DNA of 64,000 nt, taken from assembly GCF_002953195.1 (NCBI RefSeq), contig NZ_CP026377.1:930001-994000 (forward strand), in the 5' to 3' direction. The notes under the pieces were generated by a model that worked only from the letters and a program-made list of their open reading frames with translations, did not search any database and had not been told where the DNA came from. The translations under genes were made by a program, and so were the position numbers. Of this stretch, positions 22,036-32,336 are shown in pieces (position 1 is the first letter of the stretch; every line of letters starts with the position of its first letter). Origin of the DNA: Mixta gaviniae (GTDB taxonomy: Bacteria; Pseudomonadota; Gammaproteobacteria; Enterobacterales; Enterobacteriaceae).

Positions 22036-24741
22036 ATGCTGATTAAGTTATTAACCAAAGTCTTTGGCAGCCGTAACGATCGTACGCTGCGTCGCATGCG
22101 TAAAGCGGTAGATATCATCAATAAAATGGAGCCGGATTTTGAAAAGCTCAGCGATGATGAACTGAAGGCGAAAACCCAGGAATTCCGCGCCCGCCTGGAA
22201 AAAGGCGAAGCGCTCGACAGCCTGATCCCGGAAGCTTTTGCGACCGTGCGTGAAGCCAGTAAGCGCGTATTCGGCATGCGCCACTTTGATGTTCAGTTGA
22301 TCGGCGGCATGGTGCTGAACGATCGCTGTATCGCTGAAATGCGCACCGGTGAAGGTAAAACCCTGACCGCGACGCTGCCTGCGTACCTCAACGCCCTGAC
22401 CGGTAAAGGCGTCCACGTCGTCACCGTGAACGACTATCTGGCGCAGCGTGATGCGGAAAACAACCGCCCGCTGTTCGAATTCCTTGGTCTGTCGGTCGGC
22501 ATCAACCTGCCGGGTATGCCGGCGCCCGCGAAGCGCGAAGCCTATGCCGCCGATATCACCTACGGCACCAACAACGAATACGGCTTCGACTACCTGCGTG
22601 ACAACATGGCGTTCAGCCCGGAAGAGCGCGTACAGCGCAAGCTGAACTATGCGCTGGTCGATGAGGTCGATTCCATTCTGATCGATGAAGCCCGTACGCC
22701 GCTGATCATCTCCGGCCCGGCGGAAGACAGCTCTGAACTCTATATCAAAGTTAACAAAATCATTCCGCGCCTGATCCGTCAGGAGAAAGAAGATTCTGAC
22801 ACCTTCCAGGGCGAAGGACACTTCTCGGTCGACGAGAAAGCGCGTCAGGTGCATCTGACCGAGCGTGGTCTGGTGATGATCGAAGAGCTGCTGGTGCAGG
22901 AAGGGATCATGGCGGAAGGCGAGTCGCTCTATTCGCCGAACAACATCATGCTGATGCATCATGTGACCGCCGCACTGCGCGCTCACGCGCTGTTTACCCG
23001 CGACGTGGACTATATCGTTAAAGATGGCGAAGTGATCATCGTCGATGAGCATACCGGACGCACCATGCAGGGCCGTCGCTGGTCCGACGGGCTGCATCAG
23101 GCGGTAGAAGCGAAAGAAGGCGTCGAAATTCAGAACGAAAACCAGACGCTGGCCTCCATTACTTTCCAGAACTACTTCCGCCTGTATGAGAAGCTGGCCG
23201 GTATGACCGGTACTGCCGACACCGAAGCCTTTGAGTTCAGCTCGATCTATAAGCTCGATACCATTGTTATTCCGACTAACCGTCCGATGGTGCGTAAAGA
23301 TCTGCCGGATCTGGTCTACATGACCGAGAAAGAGAAGATCGACGCGATCATTGAAGATATTCGTGAGCGCACGGCGAACGGTCAGCCGATCCTGGTGGGG
23401 ACGATCTCCATCGAGAAATCGGAAGTGGTTTCTAATGAACTGACGCGCGCCGGCATCAAGCACAACGTGCTGAATGCTAAATTCCACGCGCGTGAAGCGG
23501 ATATCGTGGCGCAGGCGGGTCAGCCAGGCGCCGTTACCATCGCCACCAACATGGCGGGCCGTGGTACCGATATTATGCTGGGCGGCAGCTGGCAGGCTGA
23601 AGTCGCGGCGCTGGAAGATCCCACTGAAGAACAGATCGCCGCAATTAAAGCGGAGTGGAAAACGCGTCACGACGCGGTACTGGCCTCGGGCGGTCTGCAT
23701 ATCATCGGCACCGAGCGTCATGAATCGCGCCGTATCGATAACCAGCTGCGCGGCCGTTCCGGTCGTCAGGGCGATCCGGGCTCTTCCCGTTTCTACCTGT
23801 CAATGGAAGATGCGTTGATGCGTATTTTCGCCTCCGATCGCGTTACTAATATGATGCGCAAGTTGGGCATGAAGCCGGGCGAAGCTATCGAACATCCGTG
23901 GGTGACTAAGGCGATCGCCAACGCGCAGCGTAAGGTGGAAAGCCGCAACTTCGATATTCGTAAGCAGCTGCTGGAATATGACGATGTCGCCAACGACCAG
24001 CGTCGCGCTATCTACTCGCAGCGTAATGAGCTGCTGGATGTCTCCGACGTAAGCGAAACCATCAACAGCATCCGCGAAGATGTGTTCAAATCCACCATCG
24101 ATACTTACATTCCGCCGCAGTCGCTGGAAGAGATGTGGGATGTAGAAGGTCTGGAAGAGCGTCTGAAAAACGACTTCGATCTTGAGCTGCCGATTAAACA
24201 ATGGCTGGATAAAGAGCCTGAGCTGCATGAAGAAACGCTGCGTGAGCGCATCATGGAGCAGGCGAGAGACGTCTATCTGCGCAAAGAGGAAGTGGTCGGC
24301 GCTGAGATGATGCGCAACTTCGAAAAAGGGGTGATGCTGCAGACGCTGGATTCGCTGTGGAAAGAGCATCTGGCGGCGATGGATTACCTGCGTCAGGGCA
24401 TTCATCTGCGCGGCTATGCGCAGAAAGATCCGAAGCAGGAGTACAAGCGTGAATCCTTCGCTATGTTCGCCGCTATGCTGGAATCACTGAAATATGAAGT
24501 GATCAGCACCCTGAGTAAGGTGCAGGTGCGCATGCCGGAAGAGGTTGAGGCAATGGAAGCGCAGCGTCGTGAAGAAGCTGAGCGCCTGGCACAGCAACAG
24601 CAGCTGAGCCACGTTGACGATGAAACGCAGGCCGCCGCCGAGCTGGCAGCGGAATCTGGCGAGCGCAAAGTCGGGCGTAACGATCCTTGCCCGTGCGGAT
24701 CCGGTAAAAAATATAAGCAGTGCCACGGTCGTCTGGCCTGA
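22036..24741 (+). CDS. secA: Preprotein translocase ATPase SecA
   Basis: Motor that drives unfolded preproteins through SecYEG. The 901 residues match E. coli. Order of domains: NBD1 with Walker [17 protein letters not shown] near 102 and Walker [18 protein letters not shown] near 207; the preprotein cross-linking domain (about 220-370); NBD2 with [10 protein letters not shown] and [12 protein letters not shown]; helical scaffold; and a C-terminal zinc finger [14 protein letters not shown] that binds SecB and lipids. Expression is probably linked to SecM arrest. Confidence 0.98.
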   Translation: MLIKLLTKVFGSRNDRTLRRMRKAVDIINKMEPDFEKLSDDELKAKTQEFRARLEKGEALDSLIPEAFATVREASKRVFGMRHFDVQLIGGMVLNDRCIAEMRTGEGKTLTATLPAYLNALTGKGVHVVTVNDYLAQRDAENNRPLFEFLGLSVGINLPGMPAPAKREAYAADITYGTNNEYGFDYLRDNMAFSPEERVQRKLNYALVDEVDSILIDEARTPLIISGPAEDSSELYIKVNKIIPRLIRQEKEDSDTFQGEGHFSVDEKARQVHLTERGLVMIEELLVQEGIMAEGESLYSPNNIMLMHHVTAALRAHALFTRDVDYIVKDGEVIIVDEHTGRTMQGRRWSDGLHQAVEAKEGVEIQNENQTLASITFQNYFRLYEKLAGMTGTADTEAFEFSSIYKLDTIVIPTNRPMVRKDLPDLVYMTEKEKIDAIIEDIRERTANGQPILVGTISIEKSEVVSNELTRAGIKHNVLNAKFHAREADIVAQAGQPGAVTIATNMAGRGTDIMLGGSWQAEVAALEDPTEEQIAAIKAEWKTRHDAVLASGGLHIIGTERHESRRIDNQLRGRSGRQGDPGSSRFYLSMEDALMRIFASDRVTNMMRKLGMKPGEAIEHPWVTKAIANAQRKVESRNFDIRKQLLEYDDVANDQRRAIYSQRNELLDVSDVSETINSIREDVFKSTIDTYIPPQSLEEMWDVEGLEERLKNDFDLELPIKQWLDKEPELHEETLRERIMEQARDVYLRKEEVVGAEMMRNFEKGVMLQTLDSLWKEHLAAMDYLRQGIHLRGYAQKDPKQEYKRESFAMFAAMLESLKYEVISTLSKVQVRMPEEVEAMEAQRREEAERLAQQQQLSHVDDETQAAAELAAESGERKVGRNDPCPCGSGKKYKQCHGRLA

Positions 24742-24754
24742 TAAAACCTGAATG

Positions 24755-24783
24755 AAAAGGGAGCCGAAAGGCTCCCTTTTTTT
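24755..24783 (+). terminator. Intrinsic terminator of secA
   Basis: AAAAGGGAGCC-gaaa-GGCTCCCTTTT is followed by further T residues, 14 bp after the secA stop. It isolates secA from the accessory insert that follows. Confidence 0.9.
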
Positions 24784-24898
24784 ATGGGCGCAAATTTTTT
24801 TCCGTTTCGGGCCTGTAACTAACGGAACCGCTAAAGAGAATAAAAATCATACCGGTTACACTGGTCCCAGGAAAATGACGCTAAGGAAAGGAGGCGAT

Positions 24899-25354
24899 AT
24901 GAAGGCGCTTTATCTCAGAGTGGACCACATAGCTGGCGAATCGCAGGATGCGCACCACCGCGCATGGATTGACGTTCTCTCTTGTACCTGGGGGACTCTG
25001 CGCGCTGACGCGGGCAACGCGCAGGTAAACTATCGCAATCTGACGGTACATGCGTTTGCCGACAAGGCGGTGCCCGCGATGCTGCTTTACGCCTCGAACG
25101 GCAACAAAATACGTAAAATAGAACTTTCAGCCTGCAAAGCCGGCTTCGGTGCGATCGAATATTACCGTATTACGCTGGAAAATGTGTTTGTCGCGCAGGC
25201 GCTGTTGAATGACGACGGCGATATGACCACCGTAGAATATGAGTTTCAGGCTGACTGCGTGAAGATGCAATACTGGGAACAAACGGCGAAAGGCGGGAAG
25301 GGCGCAGAAACGCGCTACGGCTGGGATATTAAAAACCACCGCTCCGTTTTTTGA
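24899..25354 (+). CDS. Hcp-family type VI secretion tube protein (orphan)
   Basis: The 151-residue protein resembles Hcp, whose hexameric rings form the type VI secretion inner tube and can carry small effectors in the lumen. Family features are the N-terminal strand MKALYLRVDHIAGESQD with WIDVLSCTWG, the central TVHAFADKAVPAMLLYASNG, YYRITLENVFVAQ, and the tail beginning at VKMQYWEQ. The start follows a strong AGGAAAGGAGG site 6 bp upstream; an in-frame ATG at 24752 is inside the secA terminator. No tss genes or vgrG are nearby, so it is an orphan copy. It is convergent with the putative effector pair on the other strand. Confidence 0.8.
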   Translation: MKALYLRVDHIAGESQDAHHRAWIDVLSCTWGTLRADAGNAQVNYRNLTVHAFADKAVPAMLLYASNGNKIRKIELSACKAGFGAIEYYRITLENVFVAQALLNDDGDMTTVEYEFQADCVKMQYWEQTAKGGKGAETRYGWDIKNHRSVF

Positions 25355-25370
25355 CCAGGGGAAGCCCCCG

Positions 25371-25556
25371 TTATTTAATCAGCTTTACGTGTAGCTTTGC
25401 GCCGTACCAGCAAAGAACGGGAAGTGTTATCAACGTTAGCGTCCCCCAGTGTTGCGGAATAAAAACATAATATAAGACAGGAACCGCTATCACTATAAAC
25501 ATAAACAGGCCCTCTATCAAAATATCCAGCAATACCTTTTTCAGATATTTCAGCAT
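25371..25556 (-). CDS. Small two-helix membrane protein, putative immunity protein
   Basis: Unrecognised 61-residue protein. It has a basic N terminus (MLKYLKKV) and two predicted membrane helices at about 11-33 and 39-55, leaving short lysine-rich ends. Its ATG shares one base with the stop of the 231-residue gene upstream (TAATG), so the two are translationally coupled. Small hydrophobic partners encoded this way, next to an hcp gene, are often immunity proteins to membrane-active effectors. That role is an inference from size, topology and context only. Confidence 0.6.
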   Translation of the reverse strand: MLKYLKKVLLDILIEGLFMFIVIAVPVLYYVFIPQHWGTLTLITLPVLCWYGAKLHVKLIK

Positions 25557-26251
25557 TATTGATATTCCTGAAGGATCTTAATGATATTTTCCGGGTTTCG
25601 GTTAGGTAGCGCGTTAACTTTTTTTATAATCTCAGCAAGCAGAGGCTCCGTATATATATAAAGCATTTCTATATCAAGCCGATACAGAACTTTATAGAAT
25701 TCGGGGTCAAGTTCCTTCAGGCGGCGTGAGGCCATAGCCGCTTTTTGAGCTTTCCCGTAAAATTGTGCGATACTGAATCCGTTAAAGACGCTTCTGACCA
25801 ATAGCTTATTCAATGCAAGGCTGAACCGATCTGAGGTTAACAACGCGCCCGCTAATGAGTAGGCTAAAGCTTCTTTGGCTGCTTTACCTGCGAGAGACTC
25901 GGCAATAAAGCCGGAGGTGTTTAATGTCAACGCCCGGGCTTTAGAGGGATCGGCCGAGGTTAACACGTAGTCAATATAACGTATGACAATCTCGGCGATA
26001 ACATCTTTATGCTTATAAAGCATCATGACCGCCTTAATCATTCTGATATCTTCCGCCTTAAGCTGTCGGCAAATATCCTGATGCCGATCGATAAAACAGG
26101 AGGAATACCAGGAGATGCGCTCAATGCCGGAATAGATATCATCCAGCGTCTTTCCTGCCGAGACCACGCTCTCCTGAATGCCTTTCTCCAGCGACAGCGC
26201 TATTTTTCTTTCAGCCAGCAGCCTTCTCTTTAAATAGGCGGAAGCATTCAT
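25556..26251 (-). CDS. Unknown 231-residue protein, putative type VI effector
   Basis: No confident family. The protein is largely helical, with no signal peptide. Residues 1-30 are charged; the central segment, about 112-172, is glycine/alanine-rich and hydrophobic (SLAGKAAKEALAYSLAGALL, then FSLALNKLLVRSVFNGFSIA), which could insert into a membrane. Base composition is clearly more AT-rich than the core genes, suggesting transfer. It faces the Hcp-like gene and is coupled to a two-helix membrane protein. An Hcp-carried pore-forming effector of the Serratia Ssp6 kind is a possible model; I cannot show homology by eye. Confidence 0.6.
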   Translation of the reverse strand: MNASAYLKRRLLAERKIALSLEKGIQESVVSAGKTLDDIYSGIERISWYSSCFIDRHQDICRQLKAEDIRMIKAVMMLYKHKDVIAEIVIRYIDYVLTSADPSKARALTLNTSGFIAESLAGKAAKEALAYSLAGALLTSDRFSLALNKLLVRSVFNGFSIAQFYGKAQKAAMASRRLKELDPEFYKVLYRLDIEMLYIYTEPLLAEIIKKVNALPNRNPENIIKILQEYQ

Positions 26252-26446
26252 TATTTATCATCCTTAATAAAATAACTGCGCGGCAGTATAGCTCTCTGCC
26301 GACGGCCTGTAATTAATCAACCCGCTAATAAGGCGCGTTTACGGCGCAGCCCTGAGCTGAAAAGTGCGGAAAAACAGCCGCCGTCACGGCGCAATCAACC
26401 GGCCGCGGCTGGCCGTGGGGCGGTATAAAGCGTAACAAAATCAGGC

Positions 26447-26452
26447 TATACT
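26447..26452 (+). promoter_or_regulatory. Probable mutT -10 element
   Basis: TATACT lies 31 bp before the mutT ATG. No good -35 box is seen at 16-18 bp. The 230-bp region upstream (26252-26446) has no gene. Confidence 0.4.
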
Positions 26453-26482
26453 GCCCTTCATTCCATTAACAAGGATGCGAAA

Positions 26483-26881
26483 ATGAAACACCTTCAGGTT
26501 GCTGTGGGCATCATCCGTAATGCTAAGCAGGAAATCTTTCTGACGCGCCGTCCGGCCGAATCGCATATGGCGAATATGTGGGAGTTTCCGGGCGGGAAAA
26601 TCGAAGTGGGCGAAACGCCGGAGCAGGCGCTAAAGCGCGAGCTGCTGGAAGAAACCGGGATTGTCGTGATGGCGGCGACCGCGTTCGGCAATGCCGATCA
26701 CACCTATGACGATTTGCGCGTCACACTGCACTTCTTCATGGTAGAGCAGTGGCAGGGCGATCCCTGGGGGAAAGAGGGTCAGCCGCAGCGCTGGGTGCCT
26801 CAGCGCGAGCTGGTCGCCGATGAGTTCCCGCCGGCCAACCATCAGCTGGTGGCGCGCCTGTTGGCGGAAGCGCGCCCGTAG
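26483..26881 (+). CDS. mutT: 8-oxo-dGTP diphosphatase MutT
   Basis: Nudix hydrolase that removes 8-oxo-dGTP from the nucleotide pool and prevents A:T to C:G transversions. The 132 residues carry the Nudix box, GGKIEVGETPEQALKRELLEETGI at about 37-60 with the REL-EE-G metal ligands. AAGGA lies about 9 bp before the ATG. In E. coli mutT directly follows secA; here about 1.7 kb of accessory DNA intervenes. Confidence 0.96.
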   Translation: MKHLQVAVGIIRNAKQEIFLTRRPAESHMANMWEFPGGKIEVGETPEQALKRELLEETGIVVMAATAFGNADHTYDDLRVTLHFFMVEQWQGDPWGKEGQPQRWVPQRELVADEFPPANHQLVARLLAEARP

Positions 26882-26883
26882 TT

Positions 26884-26904
26884 GAGGGCGGCATTGCCGC
26901 CCTC
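26884..26904. terminator. Palindrome between convergent mutT and yacG
   Basis: GAGGGCGGC-att-GCCGCCCTC is a perfect 9-bp stem, 3 bp after the mutT stop and 4 bp before the yacG stop. It could serve both strands, although the T run is weak. Confidence 0.55.
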
Positions 26905-26908
26905 TCTG

Positions 26909-27115
26909 TCAGTGACGCGGGATCTCTTCCTCGCTCCAGTCATCGCTGTCAGAAAGATCGTTGCTGCTGGGGATGCGTTTTTCCTCAGCGGCCCACTCTC
27001 CCAAATCGATCAGCTGGCAGCGCTTGCTGCAAAACGGGCGAAACGGGCTCTGCTCGCCCCAGATTACTGCTCTGCCGCAGGTTGGGCAGGCGACCTTCGT
27101 GACATCTTTACGCAT
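26909..27115 (-). CDS. yacG: DNA gyrase inhibitor YacG
   Basis: Small zinc-binding protein that inhibits GyrB in E. coli. The 68 residues contain the four-cysteine zinc site CPTCG-x15-CSKRC at about 10-33, followed by an acidic, serine-rich disordered tail ([14 protein letters not shown]). It is last in the coaE-zapD-yacG operon, 9 bp after zapD. Confidence 0.95.
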   Translation of the reverse strand: MRKDVTKVACPTCGRAVIWGEQSPFRPFCSKRCQLIDLGEWAAEEKRIPSSNDLSDSDDWSEEEIPRH

Positions 27116-27124
27116 ATAACACCT

Positions 27125-27868
27125 CTAACAACAGGCCAGCTCGAAATCGAGACGTGCCGGCACTTCGCCACGCTCGCTATCCAGCGGCAGAAAACGGATC
27201 GCATAACGGGTTTTGTGGCCCGATACCTGCGGATAAAGATTATCCTCCAGCGCCAGCTGCAGGCGCAGCAGGTCGGCGCCTTCAGCATTGTCCTGGTAAA
27301 AACCGTTAAGGCTGGTTTGATGACGAAAAACGCCGGACTGACGGACCAGTTCCAGAATCATAAACAGCGCCTGACGCAGCGGATCGAGCGAGCCCATCCA
27401 GCTGGCAACCTGCGCATCGCGTAGCGGCTGATCGAGATGCAGCCAGACATGTAGCGTCGGCAAATCAAAACTACAGCAGCCGCCGGGAATGCTCAGACGC
27501 TGACGCACCAGCGCAATCAGGCGGTCTTCGCGCAGCGACTGGCCGATGCGCGGCGCCGCCATCAGTTCGCCGGCGCGGCTTTTGAGCTGTTGACGCAGCG
27601 CCTCCACACGCTCGGTATCAACGCCGGGCACGTCGCACCAGGCCAGCAGTTTTTGCTGCTGCCGCTCCAGCTCTTTCAGCATTTCGGTGCGCAGCTCGCC
27701 GCGTTCAAACACATCCAGCAGGTCGCTGATGTTACGGAAAAAGGTCAGGGCCGTCAGATAATCGGTAATATTGGCGCAGGCCTGCAGCTGTTGCAGCAGA
27801 AACTCAATCCGCAGCCAGGTACGCATTTTTTCATTTAACGGATGTTCGAAAAGAACGATTTTGCTCAT
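27125..27868 (-). CDS. zapD: Cell division protein ZapD
   Basis: FtsZ-binding protein that bundles protofilaments through the FtsZ C-terminal peptide. The ATG at 27868 gives 247 residues, as in E. coli, starting [20 protein letters not shown]; a longer in-frame form would run into coaE. The family core [20 protein letters not shown] and the C terminus RLDFELACC are present. The start is 4 bp after the coaE stop. Confidence 0.96.
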   Translation of the reverse strand: MSKIVLFEHPLNEKMRTWLRIEFLLQQLQACANITDYLTALTFFRNISDLLDVFERGELRTEMLKELERQQQKLLAWCDVPGVDTERVEALRQQLKSRAGELMAAPRIGQSLREDRLIALVRQRLSIPGGCCSFDLPTLHVWLHLDQPLRDAQVASWMGSLDPLRQALFMILELVRQSGVFRHQTSLNGFYQDNAEGADLLRLQLALEDNLYPQVSGHKTRYAIRFLPLDSERGEVPARLDFELACC

Positions 27869-27872
27869 GCTG

Positions 27873-28484
27873 TTAATCCTGTTTTGTCGCTTTGGCCAGC
27901 GCCAGATAGCGCTGATGCAGTTCGGCGACCAGCGGCGCCACCGCTTCGGGGCGGCCGCTGTTTTCAATAATGTCATCCGCTACGGCAAGTCGCGCCTCGC
28001 GCGTCGCCTGGGCGGCAATAATTTTTTCGGCCTGTTCGCGCGTGATGCGATCGCGGGCGATGGTGCGCTCAATCTGAACCGCAGGATCGACATCCACTAC
28101 CAGCACCCGATCGGCCAGTTTTTCCAGATGATTTTCCACCAGCAGCGGCACCACCCATAAGCACCAGGCAGAGCGGGACGCCGCAATCTGCCGCCGCGTC
28201 TCCGCATGGATCAGCGGGTGCAGCAGCTGATTGAGCCAGGCTTTTTCCGCTGGCGCGTTGAAAATTGTCTGGCGCAGCGCCGCGCGATTCAGGGCGCCGT
28301 CCGCCTGAAGTATCGGGCGGCCAAAGCGCGCCGCGATCGCTGCCAGCGCAGGCTGCCCCGGCTCCACCACCTGACGCGCAATCACGTCGGCATCAATAAT
28401 ATCCACGCCATACTGGGCGAAAGCATGGGCAACGGTGCTTTTTCCACTGCCGATCCCGCCGGTCAGCGCAACGGTGTAAGGCAT
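27873..28484 (-). CDS. coaE: Dephospho-CoA kinase
   Basis: Last enzyme of coenzyme A synthesis; it phosphorylates the 3'-OH of dephospho-CoA. The 203 residues begin with the P-loop [15 protein letters not shown] and contain [10 protein letters not shown] near 33 and the lid region [18 protein letters not shown]. It is first of a three-gene operon with zapD and yacG. Confidence 0.97.
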   Translation of the reverse strand: MPYTVALTGGIGSGKSTVAHAFAQYGVDIIDADVIARQVVEPGQPALAAIAARFGRPILQADGALNRAALRQTIFNAPAEKAWLNQLLHPLIHAETRRQIAASRSAWCLWVVPLLVENHLEKLADRVLVVDVDPAVQIERTIARDRITREQAEKIIAAQATREARLAVADDIIENSGRPEAVAPLVAELHQRYLALAKATKQD

Positions 28485-28631
28485 CTTTATCGGTTCCTGC
28501 TTCGCTTGTAAACGTCGGTTAGCCTGAGATTAACGCCCACTGCGAACGGTAAATTTTGCAATAGCGATCACATCGCTTCTCTTCAGGTAAATTTACGGGA
28601 TTGTAGCGTAATTAAAGGTGATTTCGCAGTC

Positions 28632-28659
28632 TTGTACGCGCGTTTTTAGCGCGTATGAT
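28632..28659 (+). promoter_or_regulatory. guaC promoter
   Basis: -35 TTGTAC (28632-28637) and -10 TATGAT (28654-28659) are separated by 16 bp. The spacer contains the inverted repeat ACGCGC/GCGCGT. The guaC ATG is 66 bp downstream. Confidence 0.6.
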
Positions 28660-28724
28660 AGCGTCACTGGAGCTGGCTGCAGCCCCCGATCGTCAGATCG
28701 TCGCCAATAACCAGGAAAGATGTC

Positions 28725-29765
28725 ATGCGTATTGAAGAAGATTTAAAACTGGGTTTCAAAGATGTTTTAATCCGCCCAAAACGTTCTACATTGAAAAGCC
28801 GCTCACAGGTAGAACTGAGCCGTCAGTTTACTTTCAAACACTCCGGCATCGCCTGGTCTGGCGTCCCGATCATTGCCGCTAACATGGATACCGTGGGCAC
28901 CTTCCGCATGGCGGAAGTGCTGGCCAGCTTCGATATTCTTACTGCGGTGCATAAGCATTACAGCGTTGAGGACTGGCGCGCCTTTGTCCAGCGCGTGCCG
29001 GAGCAGGTGCTGCAGCATGTTATGGTTTCTACCGGCACCTCTGACGCCGATTTCGATAAGTTGAAAGCAGTGCTGGCGCTCTCGCCCGCGCTGAACTTTA
29101 TCTGTATCGACGTGGCGAATGGCTACTCAGAGCATTTCGTTGATTTTCTGCAGCGCGCGCGTGAAGCCTGCCCGGGTAAAACCATCTGTGCGGGCAATGT
29201 CGTCACCGGCGAAATGGTGGAGGAGCTGATCCTCTCCGGCGCCGATATCGTCAAGGTAGGGATTGGGCCCGGCTCGGTTTGCACCACGCGGGTAAAAACC
29301 GGGGTAGGTTATCCCCAGCTTTCAGCGGTGATTGAGTGCGCTGATGCCGCACACGGCCTGGGCGGGCAGATCGTCAGCGACGGCGGCTGTTCGGTGCCGG
29401 GCGATGTCGCCAAGGCGTTCGGCGGCGGCGCGGACTTTGTGATGCTTGGCGGCATGCTGGCCGCGCATGACGAATGTGAAGGCCATATTGTGGAGGAGAA
29501 CGGCGAGAAGTTTATGCTGTTCTACGGTATGAGTTCCGAATCGGCGATGAAGCGCCACGTCGGCGGCGTCGCGCAATACCGCGCGGCTGAAGGCAAGACC
29601 GTTAAGCTACCGCTGCGTGGCCCGGTAGACGCCACGGCGCGCGATATCCTTGGCGGCCTGCGTTCCGCCTGCACCTACGTAGGTGCGGAACGCCTGAAAG
29701 AGCTAACCAAACGCACCACCTTTATTCGTGTGGCGGAGCAGGAAAACCGCGTCTTTAATCGCTAA
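28725..29765 (+). CDS. guaC: GMP reductase
   Basis: NADPH-dependent enzyme that deaminates GMP to IMP in purine salvage. The 346 residues form a TIM barrel like IMP dehydrogenase but lack the CBS insert. The catalytic cysteine is in [20 protein letters not shown] (Cys near 186), and the phosphate-binding segment is [27 protein letters not shown]. Its 3' end overlaps the convergent hofC by 4 bp. Confidence 0.97.
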   Translation: MRIEEDLKLGFKDVLIRPKRSTLKSRSQVELSRQFTFKHSGIAWSGVPIIAANMDTVGTFRMAEVLASFDILTAVHKHYSVEDWRAFVQRVPEQVLQHVMVSTGTSDADFDKLKAVLALSPALNFICIDVANGYSEHFVDFLQRAREACPGKTICAGNVVTGEMVEELILSGADIVKVGIGPGSVCTTRVKTGVGYPQLSAVIECADAAHGLGGQIVSDGGCSVPGDVAKAFGGGADFVMLGGMLAAHDECEGHIVEENGEKFMLFYGMSSESAMKRHVGGVAQYRAAEGKTVKLPLRGPVDATARDILGGLRSACTYVGAERLKELTKRTTFIRVAEQENRVFNR

Positions 29766-30961
29766 TTCATTACCCCGCCCAGATTAAAAATGGGCAGATA
29801 CATGGCGACCACCAGCGTGCCGACAATGGCGCCGGTAACCAGCATCATTACCGGCTCCAGCGTAGTCGCCAGCGTATCCGCCAGCTCATGCGTCTGGCTC
29901 TCATGCCACTGCGCCAGGCGCGCCAGCAACACATCCAGCGCGCCCGCTTCCTCTCCCGTTTTTATCAGCTGCCGGCACAGGGAAGTAAACAGTGCGCTGT
30001 CGGCGATCGCCTGATGCAGCGGCGTTCCCTCTGCAATCTGTTTCTGCAACTGCCGCATCGCCTCGCGCCACAACAGCGGCGCTAACGTCTCTTCTACCGC
30101 CTGCAGCCCCTGCAGCAGCGGCAGGCCCGCCTGCTGCGTCAGGGTTAGGGTGGCGAATATCTGGCTGAGCAGGCTGCCGCGCCACAGCCGCGCAAACAGC
30201 GGTAGCCGCAGCAAAAATCGCTGTTCGCTTCGCTGCCATGCGGGCCAGCGCTTGCGCCGCCAGCGCCAGACGCCGACCAGCGCCGCCGCGCAGAGCGCCA
30301 GCGGCGCGAACAGCTGCTGCAGGCTGGCTGACAGCGCCAGCACGGCGGCGGTAAACGCAGGCAGCGGCGCGTTAAATGTCTGGTAGATGGCGACGAACTC
30401 CGGCAGCACCAGCAGAAGCATGCCGATGGAAACCGTCAGCGCCACCAGTAAGATAAACAGTGGGTAGCGCAGCGCGGCGGCCACCTTTCTCTGCAGCCGC
30501 ATCTGCCGCTCCTGCTGGCCTGCCAGCTGCGCGCAGCAGCGATCGAGCTGGCCGGTCAGCTCGCCGACCTTCATCAGCGCGCCGTAGAGCGGAGGGAATA
30601 TTCCTGGCCACTTCGCCAGCGCGGCGGAAAAAGGCGTACCCTGTGCGACATCATCCTGCAGCGCCAGCAGCAGGGCGCGCCAGCCAGGATGAGGTTCGCC
30701 TTCGCTGAGCAGCCCCAGCCCGGCGGATAAGGTCAGGCCAGCTTTTAACAGCGTTGCCAGCTGATGCATCAGTGCGATTTTCTGGCGCGTTTTCCAGTCG
30801 CGGGCGCGGTAGTACTTTCCCGCTTTGCAGGAAAGCGGCATATAGCCCAGTTCCGCCATTTTAGCCATGAGGGCAGGCTCATTTTCCAGCAGCCAGCATC
30901 CCTCAAGCAGCTCCCCCTGTTGATCCATCGCCTGCCAGCGCCAGAGACGGTGGTTAGCCAT
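29762..30961 (-). CDS. hofC: Type IV pilus inner-membrane platform protein HofC
   Basis: GspF/PilC-family protein that anchors the pilus assembly ATPase. The 399 residues contain two T2SSF repeats: [17 protein letters not shown] near 67 and [18 protein letters not shown] near 270. Three membrane helices lie near 165-190, 212-235 and 370-390. The ATG at 30961 overlaps the hofB 3' end by 8 bp; an in-frame TTG at 30967 is less likely. Completes ppdD-hofB-hofC. Confidence 0.94.
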   Translation of the reverse strand: MANHRLWRWQAMDQQGELLEGCWLLENEPALMAKMAELGYMPLSCKAGKYYRARDWKTRQKIALMHQLATLLKAGLTLSAGLGLLSEGEPHPGWRALLLALQDDVAQGTPFSAALAKWPGIFPPLYGALMKVGELTGQLDRCCAQLAGQQERQMRLQRKVAAALRYPLFILLVALTVSIGMLLLVLPEFVAIYQTFNAPLPAFTAAVLALSASLQQLFAPLALCAAALVGVWRWRRKRWPAWQRSEQRFLLRLPLFARLWRGSLLSQIFATLTLTQQAGLPLLQGLQAVEETLAPLLWREAMRQLQKQIAEGTPLHQAIADSALFTSLCRQLIKTGEEAGALDVLLARLAQWHESQTHELADTLATTLEPVMMLVTGAIVGTLVVAMYLPIFNLGGVMN

Positions 30962-32336
30962 GTTCAACGCCGACCACGCGGTACACTTCCGCCAGTGAGG
31001 TGTCGCCGCGGTTAACTGCCCGCAGCCCTTCCGCCAGCAGGCTGTTCAGACCGGACCGCTGCGCCAGCGCCTTTAACGTCTCGCTGCCGGCGTTCGCCGC
31101 AATAGCCGCCTGCAGCTCGCTGGTGACCGGCAACAGCTCAAACAGCGCCAGCCGACCGTAGTAACCGGAAAAGCAGTGATCGCAGCCGGCAGCCTGCCAG
31201 TTCTGCAGGCTGCCCGACCAGAGATGGGCGGGCAGGCCCTCAATGTTATCCGCAGGGGCGCGGCAGCGTGGACAAAGCCGCCGCACCAGCCGCTGCGCAA
31301 TCACCAGCCGCAGCGCGGACGCGAGCAGATAGCCTGGAATGCCCATCTGCCTAAGGCGCGTCAGCGTCTCGATAGGGGCGTTGGTATGCAGAGTGGAAAG
31401 CACCAGGTGACCGGTCTGCGCCGCTTTGACGGCGATTTCCGCACTTTCGCCGTCACGAATTTCGCCCAGCATGATCACATCCGGATCCTGGCGCAGCAGG
31501 GCGCGCAGCACGCGCTGAAAATCCAGTCCGGCGCGCGGGTTGATTTGCGTTTGATTAACGCCGTCCAGCGGAATTTCCACCGGATCCTCAACGCTGCACA
31601 AATTTTTTCCGGGCTGGTTAAGGTGGCTCAGGCCGCTATAGAGCGTACAGGTCTTGCCGCTGCCGGTTGGGCCGGTCACCAGGATCAGCCCCTGCGGCTG
31701 AGCCAGCGCACGGCGAAAAACGTCAAGCGCGGCGGGCGGCATGCCCAACTGCGCCAATGACAGCGCCTGCGACGCGCCCTGCAGCAAACGGATCGCCGCC
31801 TTTTCGCCGTTGAGAAGCGGCAGGGTCGCAAGGCGAAAGGCAATCTCCTCGCCCTGCATGCTGATGCTGAACTGCCCATCCTGCGGCAGGCGGCGCTCGG
31901 CGATATCCAGATGAGCGAGGATCTTGAGGCGCGCCAGCAGCGGCGCCTGCTGCGCCTCGGTGATGGCCTGCAGCGGCTGCATTACGCCGTCAATGCGCAG
32001 CCGCACGCGCATGCCCTCCGCGCAGGGTTCGATATGGATATCGGAGGCGCGTCGCTGAAACGCCTGCAGCAGCAGCCGCTCCACCAGGGCGGCCACCGGG
32101 GCGGAGGGCTGCAGCGCCTCATTGGATGGCGCAGGCGCGTCGCGCTGCTGCTCAAGCCGCGCCTGCGGCCATCGCTCTACCGAGACCTGACGCTGACCGG
32201 TAAACTGCAGCGCCTCCAGCATCGCAGAGGAGGGCGCGCCGGCAACCGCCACCGTAATCGTTGCGTCATCTTCACCGATCAGCAGCGCCTGATACTGATG
32301 GCAGATTTCCTGCAGACGCAGATCAGCGCCGCTCAT
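30954..32336 (-). CDS. hofB: Type IV pilus assembly ATPase HofB
   Basis: GspE/PilB-family ATPase that powers pilin polymerisation. The 460 residues contain Walker A ILVTGPTGSGKTCTLYSGL near 213, the Asp box EIRDGESAEIAVKAAQTGHL and the His box HTNAPIETLTRLRQMG. A four-cysteine zinc site (RLCPRCR ... CDHC) lies near 355-385. The start overlaps the ppdD stop by 4 bp. Confidence 0.95.
   Translation of the reverse strand: MSGADLRLQEICHQYQALLIGEDDATITVAVAGAPSSAMLEALQFTGQRQVSVERWPQARLEQQRDAPAPSNEALQPSAPVAALVERLLLQAFQRRASDIHIEPCAEGMRVRLRIDGVMQPLQAITEAQQAPLLARLKILAHLDIAERRLPQDGQFSISMQGEEIAFRLATLPLLNGEKAAIRLLQGASQALSLAQLGMPPAALDVFRRALAQPQGLILVTGPTGSGKTCTLYSGLSHLNQPGKNLCSVEDPVEIPLDGVNQTQINPRAGLDFQRVLRALLRQDPDVIMLGEIRDGESAEIAVKAAQTGHLVLSTLHTNAPIETLTRLRQMGIPGYLLASALRLVIAQRLVRRLCPRCRAPADNIEGLPAHLWSGSLQNWQAAGCDHCFSGYYGRLALFELLPVTSELQAAIAANAGSETLKALAQRSGLNSLLAEGLRAVNRGDTSLAEVYRVVGVEHG

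Noticed and set aside
24752..24898. N-terminal extension of the Hcp-like ORF
   Set aside because: The ATG at 24752 lies in the secA terminator. The strong AGGAAAGGAGG site and the Hcp N terminus fix the start at 24899.
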